Below are positions 7,352 through 14,183 of a stretch of 14,183 bases of DNA, piece by piece. Both the position numbers and the translations under genes were made by a program. The notes under the pieces were generated by a model that saw only the letters and a program-made list of their open reading frames with translations, did not search any database and had not been told where the DNA came from. Source of the stretch: JAUICS01 sp964384335 (GTDB lineage: Bacteria; Pseudomonadota; Alphaproteobacteria; Micavibrionales; Micavibrionaceae); NCBI GenBank assembly GCA_964384335.1, contig CAYLKN010000041.1, positions 1 to 14,183 on the forward strand, written 5' to 3'. Positions within the stretch are counted from its first letter, which is position 1. Every line of letters starts with the position of its first letter.

Positions 7352-9028
7352 ATGAAAAAATTTTTCAGCCTATTTAATTTCAAAAAGTCTATAAATCTTA
7401 AAATTCTTGCTTTCCTTCTACTAAGTGTGGGACTGGCACTGTCAATCTTTATGTTTGTGCAGATGCAACAGTTTCGATCAGGACTTTATGAGCTTTATAA
7501 AAACGTCCTGGTTGAAAAAACCGAACTGCTTGTTGCCAATATGGCCGGCGTCTTTAAGTGGAACAAGGCCGATGCTATTAACCAGGCGTATAAAAAAATA
7601 ATGGAGGATGAAAATTCGGCCCTGCTTGCCGTGGTGACCTACACGCTTGATGGCCAAATCCTTACATCTTCAGGAAGCGAAAGTTTTTCCGCCGAAACTC
7701 TGAAGGCAGAGTATCGGGATCACAGGTCCGAAATCAGTGGCGATGACGGTTATGTTGAAACCCTTGACGGACATATTCTTGTTATATCGCCGGTTACCAG
7801 TGCAAATTCTGATGAGATTCTAGGCCAGGCCGTAATTGCATGGGATGATGCCACTTTACAGCAAAGCCTTAAGAAAATACTGATAACACAGCTTATTTTA
7901 AGCATTGTTATTACAGTATTGCTTATTTTCATACTCTCGATAATTCTTAGCATCGTCGTGGTCAAACCTCTCCTGAATCTCAATTCTTCAATAAAAGAGT
8001 TAACCCGGAACAACTTTGATGTCGAAATCGGTTTCGAAAAAAGACAGGATGAGATCGGAACAATTGCGGATGCAATACGCGTTTTTCGCGAGAATGGTCT
8101 GAGAATGCAACAAATGGAAAAAGAACAGGATGAACTTAAGAAAAAAGCCGAGATTGAAAAACAAAACGCCTTAAATCAACTCGCAAAGGATTTTGACAGC
8201 CGGATAGGGAAAATCATCAACACCCTTTCAACCGCTTCGGATGAACTGAACAACGCGGCAAACAGCATGAATGAAATGTCATCCCAGACAATCAATACTT
8301 CAACGACAGTGGCAACCATCTCCGAACAGGCGAATGCCAACCTGCAGTCTGTGGCCGCCGCCGCAAATGAACTCAATGCATCCAGTACGGAAATATCCCG
8401 TCAGGTGGGTGCGGTTGTTGAACAGGCCAATAATGCGTCACGGGAAGCGGAGAGCACGAATAAGGCTGTCAGTGACCTTAATAAACTGGCCGACTCTATC
8501 GGCGAGGTTGTCAACGCCATCAAGGATATCGCGGAACAGACAAATCTGCTGGCGTTAAATGCAACGATTGAGGCCGCGCGGGCCGGTGAGGCCGGGAAAG
8601 GCTTTGCCGTCGTCGCGGATGAAGTTAAAAAACTTGCGCTTGAGACAGCCAGCAAAACAGATGAGATAGACAGGCAGGTTATAAATATTCAGAATGCTAT
8701 TAAAAACAGTGTCGGTGCGGTTAGCAGCATAATAAGCAGTGTTGAGACAATTGACCAATCCGCGGCATCTGCCTCCTCAGTCGTTGAAGAGCAGGGATCT
8801 GCCACTTCTGAAATCAGCAGAAGCATAACCGAAGCATCCAGTGGTGCCCAGGAAGTTGCGGAAAACATCAAAAAAGTCCAGGAAATGGCCTCCAAAAACG
8901 GAGAAGAAGCAGGGGGCGTTCTTGATGCGGCCCAGAAACTTTCGGAAATATCTACAAACCTCAGAAAAGAAGTTGCCCTGTTTATCGAAGAAATTCAGAC
9001 AATGCAGAATGAAAAAATATCTGCCTAA
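7352..9028 (+). CDS. Methyl-accepting chemotaxis protein
   Basis: This is a transmembrane chemoreceptor of 558 residues. It has a first membrane helix at about 18-38, a periplasmic sensor of about 135 residues (39-172) that resembles a single Cache fold (LLAVVTYTLDGQILTSSG, 91-108; ILGQAVIAWDD, 156-166), a second helix at 173-204, a HAMP linker from about 204 to 255, and a coiled-coil signalling domain to about 545. The hairpin tip that contacts CheA and CheW is intact: AEQTNLLALNATIEAARAGE (394-413) and GKGFAVVADEVKKLA (415-429). The C-terminus (QTMQNEKISA) lacks an NWETF-like CheR/CheB tether. A GGGGAAG site precedes the ATG. It follows a secreted Cache-like protein, which may work with it. 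No cheA, cheW or flagellar gene is present in the window, so the output pathway must lie elsewhere. Confidence 0.95.
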   Translation: MKKFFSLFNFKKSINLKILAFLLLSVGLALSIFMFVQMQQFRSGLYELYKNVLVEKTELLVANMAGVFKWNKADAINQAYKKIMEDENSALLAVVTYTLDGQILTSSGSESFSAETLKAEYRDHRSEISGDDGYVETLDGHILVISPVTSANSDEILGQAVIAWDDATLQQSLKKILITQLILSIVITVLLIFILSIILSIVVVKPLLNLNSSIKELTRNNFDVEIGFEKRQDEIGTIADAIRVFRENGLRMQQMEKEQDELKKKAEIEKQNALNQLAKDFDSRIGKIINTLSTASDELNNAANSMNEMSSQTINTSTTVATISEQANANLQSVAAAANELNASSTEISRQVGAVVEQANNASREAESTNKAVSDLNKLADSIGEVVNAIKDIAEQTNLLALNATIEAARAGEAGKGFAVVADEVKKLALETASKTDEIDRQVINIQNAIKNSVGAVSSIISSVETIDQSAASASSVVEEQGSATSEISRSITEASSGAQEVAENIKKVQEMASKNGEEAGGVLDAAQKLSEISTNLRKEVALFIEEIQTMQNEKISA

Positions 9029-9056
9029 TATATCTGGCTGAATTAGTATTGGCGAA

Positions 9057-9485
9057 TTACTGTTTTGCAGATTTTGTCGCTGTAAGAAGCTGGACGTAAT
9101 CGGTTTGACGCCCTATAAGGGTATCATTTTCATCATAGCCAAGCTCAACCCCATACCCTTGAATATAAGTTATATCCGGTATGTAACTTAATCCGAAAAA
9201 GGCATAATTTTCTATGAACCGGCATACAAAATCCTCATTCTCTGTAAAGCCGAACTCCAGAATTTGCGCATCTATCCTGACTTCGCGGCCGCGCTTTACA
9301 TTATCGATATCCGAAAAGAGAACCTCATTGGCCTTATCATAGCTGACGTTGTCAGGAAGTACGTGCTGTATACCTGCAATGCACATCGTTCTCAGTACCT
9401 GATCCGCCTGTGTCCTTGACTTACAGGCCGAAAGCCCACAGATAACAAAAGACGTTATAACAAAATTAAGCAGTAGTCTTTTCAT
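9057..9485 (-). CDS. Small lipoprotein of unknown function
   Basis: I do not recognise this family. From the ATG at 9485 the product is 142 residues, with MKRLLLN, a hydrophobic core and the lipobox LSAC (Cys21), so it should be lipid-anchored in the periplasm; Lys at +2 makes outer-membrane sorting plausible. The mature part has two more cysteines (Cys35, Cys88) that could form a disulfide, acidic character and an aromatic-rich C-terminal half. A TTG start seven codons upstream is possible, but the ATG fits the signal peptide better and has GAGG upstream. The gene lies 41 bp after ilvN on the same strand and converges on the MCP gene with a 28-bp gap. Co-transcription with ilvN is likely from spacing, but a link to amino acid synthesis is not evident. 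Confidence 0.75.
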   Translation of the reverse strand: MKRLLLNFVITSFVICGLSACKSRTQADQVLRTMCIAGIQHVLPDNVSYDKANEVLFSDIDNVKRGREVRIDAQILEFGFTENEDFVCRFIENYAFFGLSYIPDITYIQGYGVELGYDENDTLIGRQTDYVQLLTATKSAKQ

Positions 9486-9486
9486 T

Positions 9487-9504
9487 GTTTGCCTCGTTTG
9501 CCTC
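9487..9504 (-). repeat. Tandem 9-bp repeat at the lipoprotein ribosome-binding site
   Basis: The minus strand carries GAGGCAAAC twice in direct succession immediately before the ATG at 9485. Each copy contains GAGG, so there are two possible Shine-Dalgarno cores; the nearer one is well spaced. Copy-number change by slippage would move or remove one core without touching the coding sequence. Confidence 0.45.
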
Positions 9505-9526
9505 AACTATACAAATTCATTTTTAC

Positions 9527-10102
9527 TTAACCACGTTTTATGGCGGCAATGCCGGTACGACTCACTTCCACAAGGCCCAAAGGCCGCATTAGTTCCAAAA
9601 ATGCACTCACTTTTTCTGCGCTTCCTGTCACTTCAAAAACAAAACTCTCAAGTGTACTGTCAACAACACGTGCACGGAAAATATCCGCAATGCGCAATGC
9701 CTCGATTCTTTTTTCATTTTTCCCGGCAACCTTTATAAGTGCAAGTTCACGGTCAACGAATTTTCCCTCTATCGTCAAATCTGAAACCTTGTGAACCGGT
9801 ACAAGTCGATCCAGCTGGTTCTTAATCTGTTCAATAACCATCGGTGTGCCCGAGCAAACGATTGTAATACGGGAGAGATTTTGTTCGTGATCTGTTTCGG
9901 CAACCGTCAAACTTTCGATATTGTATCCCCGCCCGGAAAAAAGCCCGATCACACGGGCCAGAACACCGGGCTCGTTATCCACAAGAACCGCAAGTGTATG
10001 GCTTTCTATATTCTCCTCCTGCGGTCCGGAACCGTATACACTTTTATCCTGACTGTTTTTGTCCTGGTTGTTTTTGTTCTGGTTGTTTTTGTTCTGTGTC
10101 AT
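9527..10102 (-). CDS. ilvN: Acetolactate synthase small (regulatory) subunit
   Basis: This is the regulatory subunit of acetohydroxyacid synthase, which activates the catalytic subunit and gives valine feedback inhibition. The ACT domain spans about 35-108 with HTLAVLVDNEPGVLARVIGL and RGYNIESLTVAET, and the C-terminal ALS small-subunit domain spans about 115-190 (RELALIKVAG). The 191 residues include an unusual N-terminus: QNKNN, QNKNN, QDKNS, QDKSV, encoded by tandem 15-bp units, before the conserved domain begins near residue 33. The ATG start lacks a clear Shine-Dalgarno. A strong AGGAGGAG-like stretch lies further in, around codons 28-30, but no start codon follows it. No ilvB/ilvI catalytic-subunit gene is adjacent; the upstream neighbour is a divergent sulfotransferase. 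ilvC lies 3 kb downstream on the same strand. The symbol ilvH is equally used for this family. Confidence 0.96.
   Translation of the reverse strand: MTQNKNNQNKNNQDKNSQDKSVYGSGPQEENIESHTLAVLVDNEPGVLARVIGLFSGRGYNIESLTVAETDHEQNLSRITIVCSGTPMVIEQIKNQLDRLVPVHKVSDLTIEGKFVDRELALIKVAGKNEKRIEALRIADIFRARVVDSTLESFVFEVTGSAEKVSAFLELMRPLGLVEVSRTGIAAIKRG
10037..10096 (-). repeat. Tandem 15-bp repeat encoding the IlvN N-terminus
   Basis: Two exact 15-bp units (plus strand GTTGTTTTTGTTCTG at 10067-10081 and 10082-10096) are followed by a third with three mismatches (10052-10066) and a more degraded fourth (10037-10051). The unit is a multiple of three, so copy-number change would lengthen or shorten the Gln/Asn/Lys tail without a frameshift. 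Confidence 0.8.
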
Positions 10103-10150
10103 AGTTTGCGTATTGTTTTATATTAATACTCTTCGTTGTAATGTCTGCAG

Positions 10151-10169
10151 AATTTTCTTCAAGAAAATT
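10151..10169. promoter_or_regulatory. 19-bp near-perfect palindrome upstream of ilvN
   Basis: AATTTTCTT (10151-10159) and AAGAAAATT (10161-10169) are exact reverse complements around a single central C. It lies about 50 bases before ilvN and about 95 bases before the divergent sulfotransferase gene. The symmetry with a one-base centre fits a dimeric regulator operator better than an RNA hairpin. No regulator gene is nearby to assign. Confidence 0.45.
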
Positions 10170-10264
10170 TTCCACTAATGTTGAGAAATTCTTATCATTG
10201 AAGTATCAGGGGTATGTGAAAATAAATATGCGTATAGTAAACTGAATCTGAAATCGGGGTGATG

Positions 10265-10900
10265 ATGGCAAAATCTAAAAAAGTATTTTGTATAGGCTTT
10301 CAAAAAACAGGGACCAAGTCCCTCGGCCACGCCTTAAGAATGCTGGGATACCGGGTTTGCGGGCCGGTTGGTACTCTAGACCCGGATATTAACACCAAGG
10401 CTTTTGAGATCGCAATGCGGTATACGCAAACGCATGATGCATTCGAAGATCATCCCTGGCCTTTGATATACAAGGAACTTGATGCGCAATATCCCGGCAG
10501 CCGGTTTATTCTGACTGTCCGCAACCCGGACAAATGGATAGACAGTGTGGTCAATCATTTCGGCAATTATGAAAGTGCACCGGACAGGCGGTGGGTTTAC
10601 GGTGCCGGATCACCGATCGGCAACGAAAAACTTTACAGACAAAAATTCATTGATCACAACAAAGAAGTCCAGAATTACTTCAGGAACCGTCCCGAAGACC
10701 TTTTGGTTATAGACCTTTCAAAAGGAGATAACTGGAACAAGCTGTGCCGGTTTCTTGGAGAGAAAAAACCCGATAAACCGTTTCCGCATCTTAACAAAAA
10801 GGGGTCAATACTTAGCCTTGCCTTAAGTCACGTCCCGGGTATAGCCGGATGGTGTATCGATCATTACGTGCGCATGCGGCAAAAACTATTGCGCGCCTGA
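10265..10900 (+). CDS. Small sulfotransferase-like protein
   Basis: The 211-residue product resembles the Sulfotransfer_4-type family, enzymes thought to transfer sulfate from PAPS to an acceptor. The 5'-phosphosulfate loop is GFQKTGTKSL (11-20), near the N-terminus as expected. The 3'-phosphate region is RFILTVRNPDKWIDSV (80-95) with Arg86 and Ser94 in the usual positions, preceded by the family-like FEDHPWPLIYKELD (60-73). The acceptor cannot be predicted, and the C-terminal third is divergent. GTG, ATG and ATG start codons are consecutive; GGGG (10256-10259) overlaps the GTG, so the second ATG at 10265 is best spaced. It stands alone, divergent from ilvN and converging on the amidase gene with a 25-bp gap. 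PAPS-synthesis genes are not in the window. Confidence 0.8.
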   Translation: MAKSKKVFCIGFQKTGTKSLGHALRMLGYRVCGPVGTLDPDINTKAFEIAMRYTQTHDAFEDHPWPLIYKELDAQYPGSRFILTVRNPDKWIDSVVNHFGNYESAPDRRWVYGAGSPIGNEKLYRQKFIDHNKEVQNYFRNRPEDLLVIDLSKGDNWNKLCRFLGEKKPDKPFPHLNKKGSILSLALSHVPGIAGWCIDHYVRMRQKLLRA

Positions 10901-10925
10901 AATCTGATACAAGTCAGAATGAATA

Positions 10926-12236
10926 TTAAATCCGGTTATTGTAATTCACTCTTTCAAAATAGGCTTCAATCCCATTAACCAGTGATGAGGCTATTCTTTC
11001 CCTGTATTGCGGCTGCCAGAGCAGACGGGCTTCCTTTACATTGGATATAAATCCCGCTTCGACCAGGACGGAGGGAATGTCGGGCGCCTTGAGCACGGCA
11101 AAACCGGCAAAGCGATGCGGATTCTCAAGCATCTGGATGCCATTTCCCTCAAGTGTATTGACAAGCGTGTTTGCAAAAAATTTGGACTGGTTCATTGTCT
11201 CCCGCATTGCCAGATCAATCAGGATATTGGCAACATCTTTTTCCTCACTGGCCAGATTTATACCAGCGATCTGATCGGCCTGGTTCTCCCTTTTCGCCAG
11301 TCTCGCCGTCTGGGCGTCAGAAGCCGTTTCCGACAGGGTATAGATCGACGCGCCCCTTATATGGCTTTTGTTGATGGAGTCGGCATGAATTGAAACAAAT
11401 ATGTCCCCTGCATGTTTTCTGGCGAAATTGACCCGGTCGGCCAGTTTGAGAAACCGGTCATCGGTCCTTGTCATCTTGACCTCGAAATTGCCGGTCTCCA
11501 GCAGTTTTTTCTTAACAGCCAAACTCATGGCCAGTGCGATGTCTTTTTCCTTAATGCCGTTGGCACCGATTGCGCCGGGATCAACACCGCCATGCCCGGG
11601 ATCGATTATTACCAGCGGCTTTCCGGTCTTGGAAAACGATGTCTCAGCGGGAGGTGAAGGCGGAAGCGGCGGAACGTGCGAAAGAGAAGCCACTTCATAG
11701 GAATCTTTATTACCGCCCCCGCGGGACTGTGTTGCAGGCGGCGATGACTGACGCCCGGAATAGCTCGAAATATCAAGCGTCCCGTAAACTTTGCTTTTTG
11801 CCTGTTCAAATTGCGCACGACTCGCGCTCGTAAAATCAATAACCAGCCGATCCGGAAAACTGTCCCTTTCCGGCAAAAGGAAAGCATTTTGCACAACGAC
11901 CGGAGAAGCCACGTCAACGACAATGCGCGAAAGACTTTTCTGAAGCTGACCGTAACGGACATTTTTGACGAGTGTCTTTGCCTTTGACGTTTCCAGATTG
12001 GAACGCCAGTCATGGCTTTCCCATGACAGGGTCGGCAAATCGACAACAACTCTGTACGGATTATCCAGTATAAAAACCCTGAAATCCGACACATCGCTAA
12101 GTTCCAGAACCATTCTGGTCTTTTCCGGATGCGCGCCAAAACGCAGGCTTTCGACACTCAGTGCATAAGCCCCCTTTGCAGAACAAAGGATAAGAAGAAC
12201 CGGGAGAACAATTTTTAAAATGACAGATTTACCCAT
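10926..12236 (-). CDS. amiC: N-acetylmuramoyl-L-alanine amidase (AMIN + Amidase_3)
   Basis: This is a periplasmic zinc amidase that cleaves the amide bond between MurNAc and the stem peptide, normally during septum splitting. The 436 residues comprise a signal peptide (cleavage near AYA, residue 25), an AMIN localisation domain (about 28-136), a disordered Ser/Gly/Pro linker (about 155-203, with PPLPPSPP at 189-196) and an Amidase_3 domain (207-430). The catalytic set is complete: His215 (IDPGHGG), Glu230 (GIKEKDI), His284 (SIHADS) and Glu393 (VEAGFIS). A GTG three codons upstream could also start the gene, but the ATG at 12236 has AGGTG at good spacing. AMIN plus Amidase_3 is the AmiC/AmiB layout; EnvC/NlpD-type activators are not in view. 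It is divergent from gyrA. Confidence 0.95.
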   Translation of the reverse strand: MGKSVILKIVLPVLLILCSAKGAYALSVESLRFGAHPEKTRMVLELSDVSDFRVFILDNPYRVVVDLPTLSWESHDWRSNLETSKAKTLVKNVRYGQLQKSLSRIVVDVASPVVVQNAFLLPERDSFPDRLVIDFTSASRAQFEQAKSKVYGTLDISSYSGRQSSPPATQSRGGGNKDSYEVASLSHVPPLPPSPPAETSFSKTGKPLVIIDPGHGGVDPGAIGANGIKEKDIALAMSLAVKKKLLETGNFEVKMTRTDDRFLKLADRVNFARKHAGDIFVSIHADSINKSHIRGASIYTLSETASDAQTARLAKRENQADQIAGINLASEEKDVANILIDLAMRETMNQSKFFANTLVNTLEGNGIQMLENPHRFAGFAVLKAPDIPSVLVEAGFISNVKEARLLWQPQYRERIASSLVNGIEAYFERVNYNNRI

Positions 12237-12264
12237 GAAAGACACCTGATACTTTATTTACAAT

Positions 12265-12270
12265 ATTATA
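12265..12270 (-). promoter_or_regulatory. Possible -10 element of the amidase gene
   Basis: The minus strand reads TATAAT here, a consensus -10 hexamer 29 bases upstream of the ATG at 12236. No good -35 hexamer is seen 16-18 bases further up, so the assignment rests on the -10 and its position. Flanking ACAAT and ATTGT form a short imperfect dyad over the same site. Confidence 0.4.
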
Positions 12271-12308
12271 AATTGTTGAGTTTGTATAGTTAGGCCAGCA
12301 TAAACAAG

Positions 12309-12321
12309 CAAGATAATCTTG
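12309..12321. promoter_or_regulatory. 13-bp palindrome between amidase gene and gyrA
   Basis: CAAGAT and ATCTTG flank a single central A, giving a perfect dyad in the 227-bp divergent intergenic region, about 150 bases before gyrA. It could be an operator for either gene. No regulator is assigned, and a chance origin is possible. Confidence 0.3.
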
Positions 12322-12472
12322 ATAATTGCAGGGAACATGTATATCGATGTTTGAATTTCCCCGGAATTCCTAAAAACCTTTGACAAAGCGAAGAATAAGC
12401 CCCCGTCCCGCTTGCCAGGCTCTTTGCGGCCTGCTAAACCTTAAAAGTTAATTATTTGACCTGAATTTTACC

Positions 12473-14183
12473 ATGAGCGACACAACGGCCGAGACCGAAA
12501 AATTCCCCAGTATATCGCTGGAAGACGAAATGAGGCAGTCCTATCTGGACTATGCCATGAGCGTGATCGTAAGCCGCGCTTTGCCCGACGTGCGCGACGG
12601 CCTGAAACCGGTGCACAGGCGTATCCTCTATGCAATGCGGGAAGGCGGATATACCTCCGACAAACCGTATAAGAAATCCGCACGGATTGTGGGGGATGTC
12701 ATGGGACAATATCACCCGCACGGCGACCTCGCCATTTACGATGCACTCGTCCGCATGGCTCAGGATTTTTCAATGCGGCTGCCTATGATCGACGGACAGG
12801 GTAACTTTGGATCCATGGACGGCGACCCGCCCGCCGCCATGCGGTATACCGAGGCAAGAATGGCAAAGGCCGCTGAGGCTTTACTTGACGATATCGACAA
12901 GGACACTGTTGACTTCAGACCGAATTATGATGAGACGCAGCATGAGCCGACCGTGCTTCCCTCCCGTATTCCGAACCTTCTGGTCAACGGGGCCGGTGGG
13001 ATTGCCGTTGGTATGGCCACAAACATTCCCCCTCATAATCTGGGTGAGGTGATTGACGCATGCTGCGCATTACTTGACGATCCGGATATTGAAATTGCCG
13101 ATCTGATGCAGATTATTCCGGGACCCGATTTCCCGACCGGCGGCCAGATTCTTGGAAGATCCGGAATCCGGGCGGCTTATATGACAGGAAACGGATCGGT
13201 TATCATGCGCGCCAAAACCCGGTTCGAACAGGTCCGGGACAAGTCCGAGGCGATTGTTATAAGCGAGGTGCCGTATCAGGTGAATAAAGGCCGTCTGCTG
13301 GAGCGCCTGGGTGAAGTCGGGCGGGAAAAAATTGTTGAGGGCATACGTGAAGTCCGGGATGAATCCGACCGGGACGGCGTGCGTGTTGTTGTCGAACTCC
13401 GGCGGGATGCCAACGCCGATGTCGTTCTGAACCAGCTTTTTAAATTTACGCCGCTTCAGACATCCTTCGGATGCAACGTTGTTGCCCTGGATAACGGCCG
13501 GCCCAGAACGCTTTTGCTGCGCGAAATTCTTGATGCCTTTATCAAATTCCGCGTTGAGGTTATTACCCGCCGCACAATTTTTGAGCTGGACAAAGCACGG
13601 GACAGGGCCCATGTCCTTGCCGGACTGGCGGTCGCGATTGCGAATATCGACGAAATCATTGCCCTGATCCGCCACGCTCCGAACCCGGAGGAGGCAAGAC
13701 AGAAACTCATGGCAAAAGCCTGGCCCGCGGATGAAGTTGCGTCATTGATCGATCTGATTGACGACCCCGAACACCCTCTGAACGAGGATAAGACCTACCG
13801 CCTTTCCGAAATTCAGGCCAAGGCGATTCTGGATCTGCGTCTGCACCGCCTGACCGGGCTGGAGCGCGACAAAATCGGCGACGAACTGAACCAGATTACA
13901 CAGAAAATTGCCGAATATCTTGAAATCCTGTCCGACCGCGCCAAACTGCAGGAGGTTTTGCGGCAGGAGCTTTTGGATATCAATGACAAATTCGCCACGC
14001 CCCGCCGCACGGAAATTCTTGATGCCGAATTCGAACAGGATATAGAAGACCTGATTCAGCGTGAAGACATGGTTGTGATTATTACCCATGGCGGCTATAT
14101 CAAGCGCGTGCCGCTCGCCACCTACCGCGCGCAGCGGCGAGGAGGAAAAGGCCGCTCGGGCCTGAGTATGAAGGATGAGGATT
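12473..14183 (+). CDS. gyrA: DNA gyrase subunit A, 5' part
   Basis: GyrA is the DNA-breaking and rejoining subunit of gyrase, which introduces negative supercoils with GyrB. The first 570 codons are present and the frame is open at the window edge. The N-terminus reads SLEDEMRQSYLDYAMSVI (15-32). The active-site tyrosine is Tyr125 in AMRYTEAR, equivalent to E. coli Tyr122. The GyrA box QRRGGKG (554-560), which starts the C-terminal DNA-wrapping domain and separates GyrA from ParC, is intact. The helix that binds quinolones reads HPHGDLAIYDALVRMAQ, with Leu86 where E. coli has Ser83, and Asp90 at the Asp87 position. DGDPPAAMRYTE is typical of alphaproteobacteria. No strong Shine-Dalgarno precedes the ATG, but upstream in-frame starts are not better. 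About 300-350 residues are presumably missing. Confidence 0.98.
   Translation, partial: MSDTTAETEKFPSISLEDEMRQSYLDYAMSVIVSRALPDVRDGLKPVHRRILYAMREGGYTSDKPYKKSARIVGDVMGQYHPHGDLAIYDALVRMAQDFSMRLPMIDGQGNFGSMDGDPPAAMRYTEARMAKAAEALLDDIDKDTVDFRPNYDETQHEPTVLPSRIPNLLVNGAGGIAVGMATNIPPHNLGEVIDACCALLDDPDIEIADLMQIIPGPDFPTGGQILGRSGIRAAYMTGNGSVIMRAKTRFEQVRDKSEAIVISEVPYQVNKGRLLERLGEVGREKIVEGIREVRDESDRDGVRVVVELRRDANADVVLNQLFKFTPLQTSFGCNVVALDNGRPRTLLLREILDAFIKFRVEVITRRTIFELDKARDRAHVLAGLAVAIANIDEIIALIRHAPNPEEARQKLMAKAWPADEVASLIDLIDDPEHPLNEDKTYRLSEIQAKAILDLRLHRLTGLERDKIGDELNQITQKIAEYLEILSDRAKLQEVLRQELLDINDKFATPRRTEILDAEFEQDIEDLIQREDMVVIITHGGYIKRVPLATYRAQRRGGKGRSGLSMKDED

Noticed and set aside
9029..9056. Terminator between the convergent MCP and lipoprotein genes
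   Set aside because: Only about 5-bp arms (CTAAT/ATTAG) can be found and there is no T-run.
10175..10198. A seven-codon ORF with two isoleucines upstream of ilvN, followed by the palindrome at 10151-10169, as an attenuator leader
   Set aside because: It is too short, with no Shine-Dalgarno and only two branched-chain codons. The palindrome has no U-run after it and fits an operator better.
10901..10925. Bidirectional terminator between sulfotransferase and amidase genes
   Set aside because: The dyad TCTGA/TCAGA has only five base pairs and no flanking T-run on either strand.
11609..12157. A 182-codon minus-strand frame within the amidase gene
   Set aside because: It is an alternative frame of the amidase, which has all domains and catalytic residues. 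The shadow product is Arg/Pro-rich with no domain.
12380..12385. TTGACA as the -35 of a gyrA promoter
   Set aside because: No acceptable -10 hexamer lies 16-18 bases downstream; that position is GC-rich.
13070..13675. A 201-codon open frame antisense to gyrA
   Set aside because: It lies wholly inside well-conserved GyrA coding sequence, has no recognisable motif or signal, and such frames are common opposite real genes.

Overview
The window looks like ordinary chromosomal DNA from a Gram-negative alphaproteobacterium. The GyrA sequence (DGDPPAAMRYTE around the active tyrosine), the IlvN ACT domain (VDNEPGVLARVIGLFSGRGY) and the class I IlvC all read as alphaproteobacterial. Base composition is moderate (mid-40s % GC by eye, not computed), with AT-rich intergenic regions. 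The assignment is inference from protein wording, not from a search.

Layout. (a) 66-5249, all on the minus strand and closely spaced, reading right to left: two tandem EamA/DMT-type transporters that overlap by ATGA, a secreted DUF3179 protein, and polyphosphate kinase Ppk1. (b) 5404-10102 is a branched-chain amino acid region on the minus strand: ilvN (acetolactate synthase small subunit), a small orphan lipoprotein, and ilvC (ketol-acid reductoisomerase). Between the lipoprotein and ilvC, on the opposite strand, sits a two-gene sensory unit: an exported stand-alone Cache/PDC-like protein followed 34 bp later by a methyl-accepting chemotaxis protein. No ilvB/ilvI catalytic subunit lies next to ilvN. 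(c) 10265-12236: a small PAPS-type sulfotransferase-like gene (plus) converging on a periplasmic N-acetylmuramoyl-L-alanine amidase (AMIN + Amidase_3, minus). (d) 12473-14183: the first 570 codons of gyrA (plus), divergent from the amidase and running off the window edge.

How they fit together. IlvN and IlvC act in consecutive steps of valine/isoleucine synthesis. The Cache protein and MCP probably form one sensing module, perhaps with the soluble protein presenting a ligand to the receptor. The remaining genes are housekeeping (Ppk1, amidase, gyrase) or of unknown role (DUF3179, lipoprotein, sulfotransferase).

The best leads are the secreted Cache plus MCP pair placed between ilvN and ilvC, the cluster of inverted repeats and a possible leader ORF in the ilvC/Cache intergenic region, a 15-bp repeat expansion in the IlvN N-terminus, and a leucine at the GyrA position equivalent to E. 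coli Ser83. I did not find a CRISPR array, phage, IS element, tRNA or rRNA, nor a clear new defence-like system. No gene-free stretch exceeds 300 bases.
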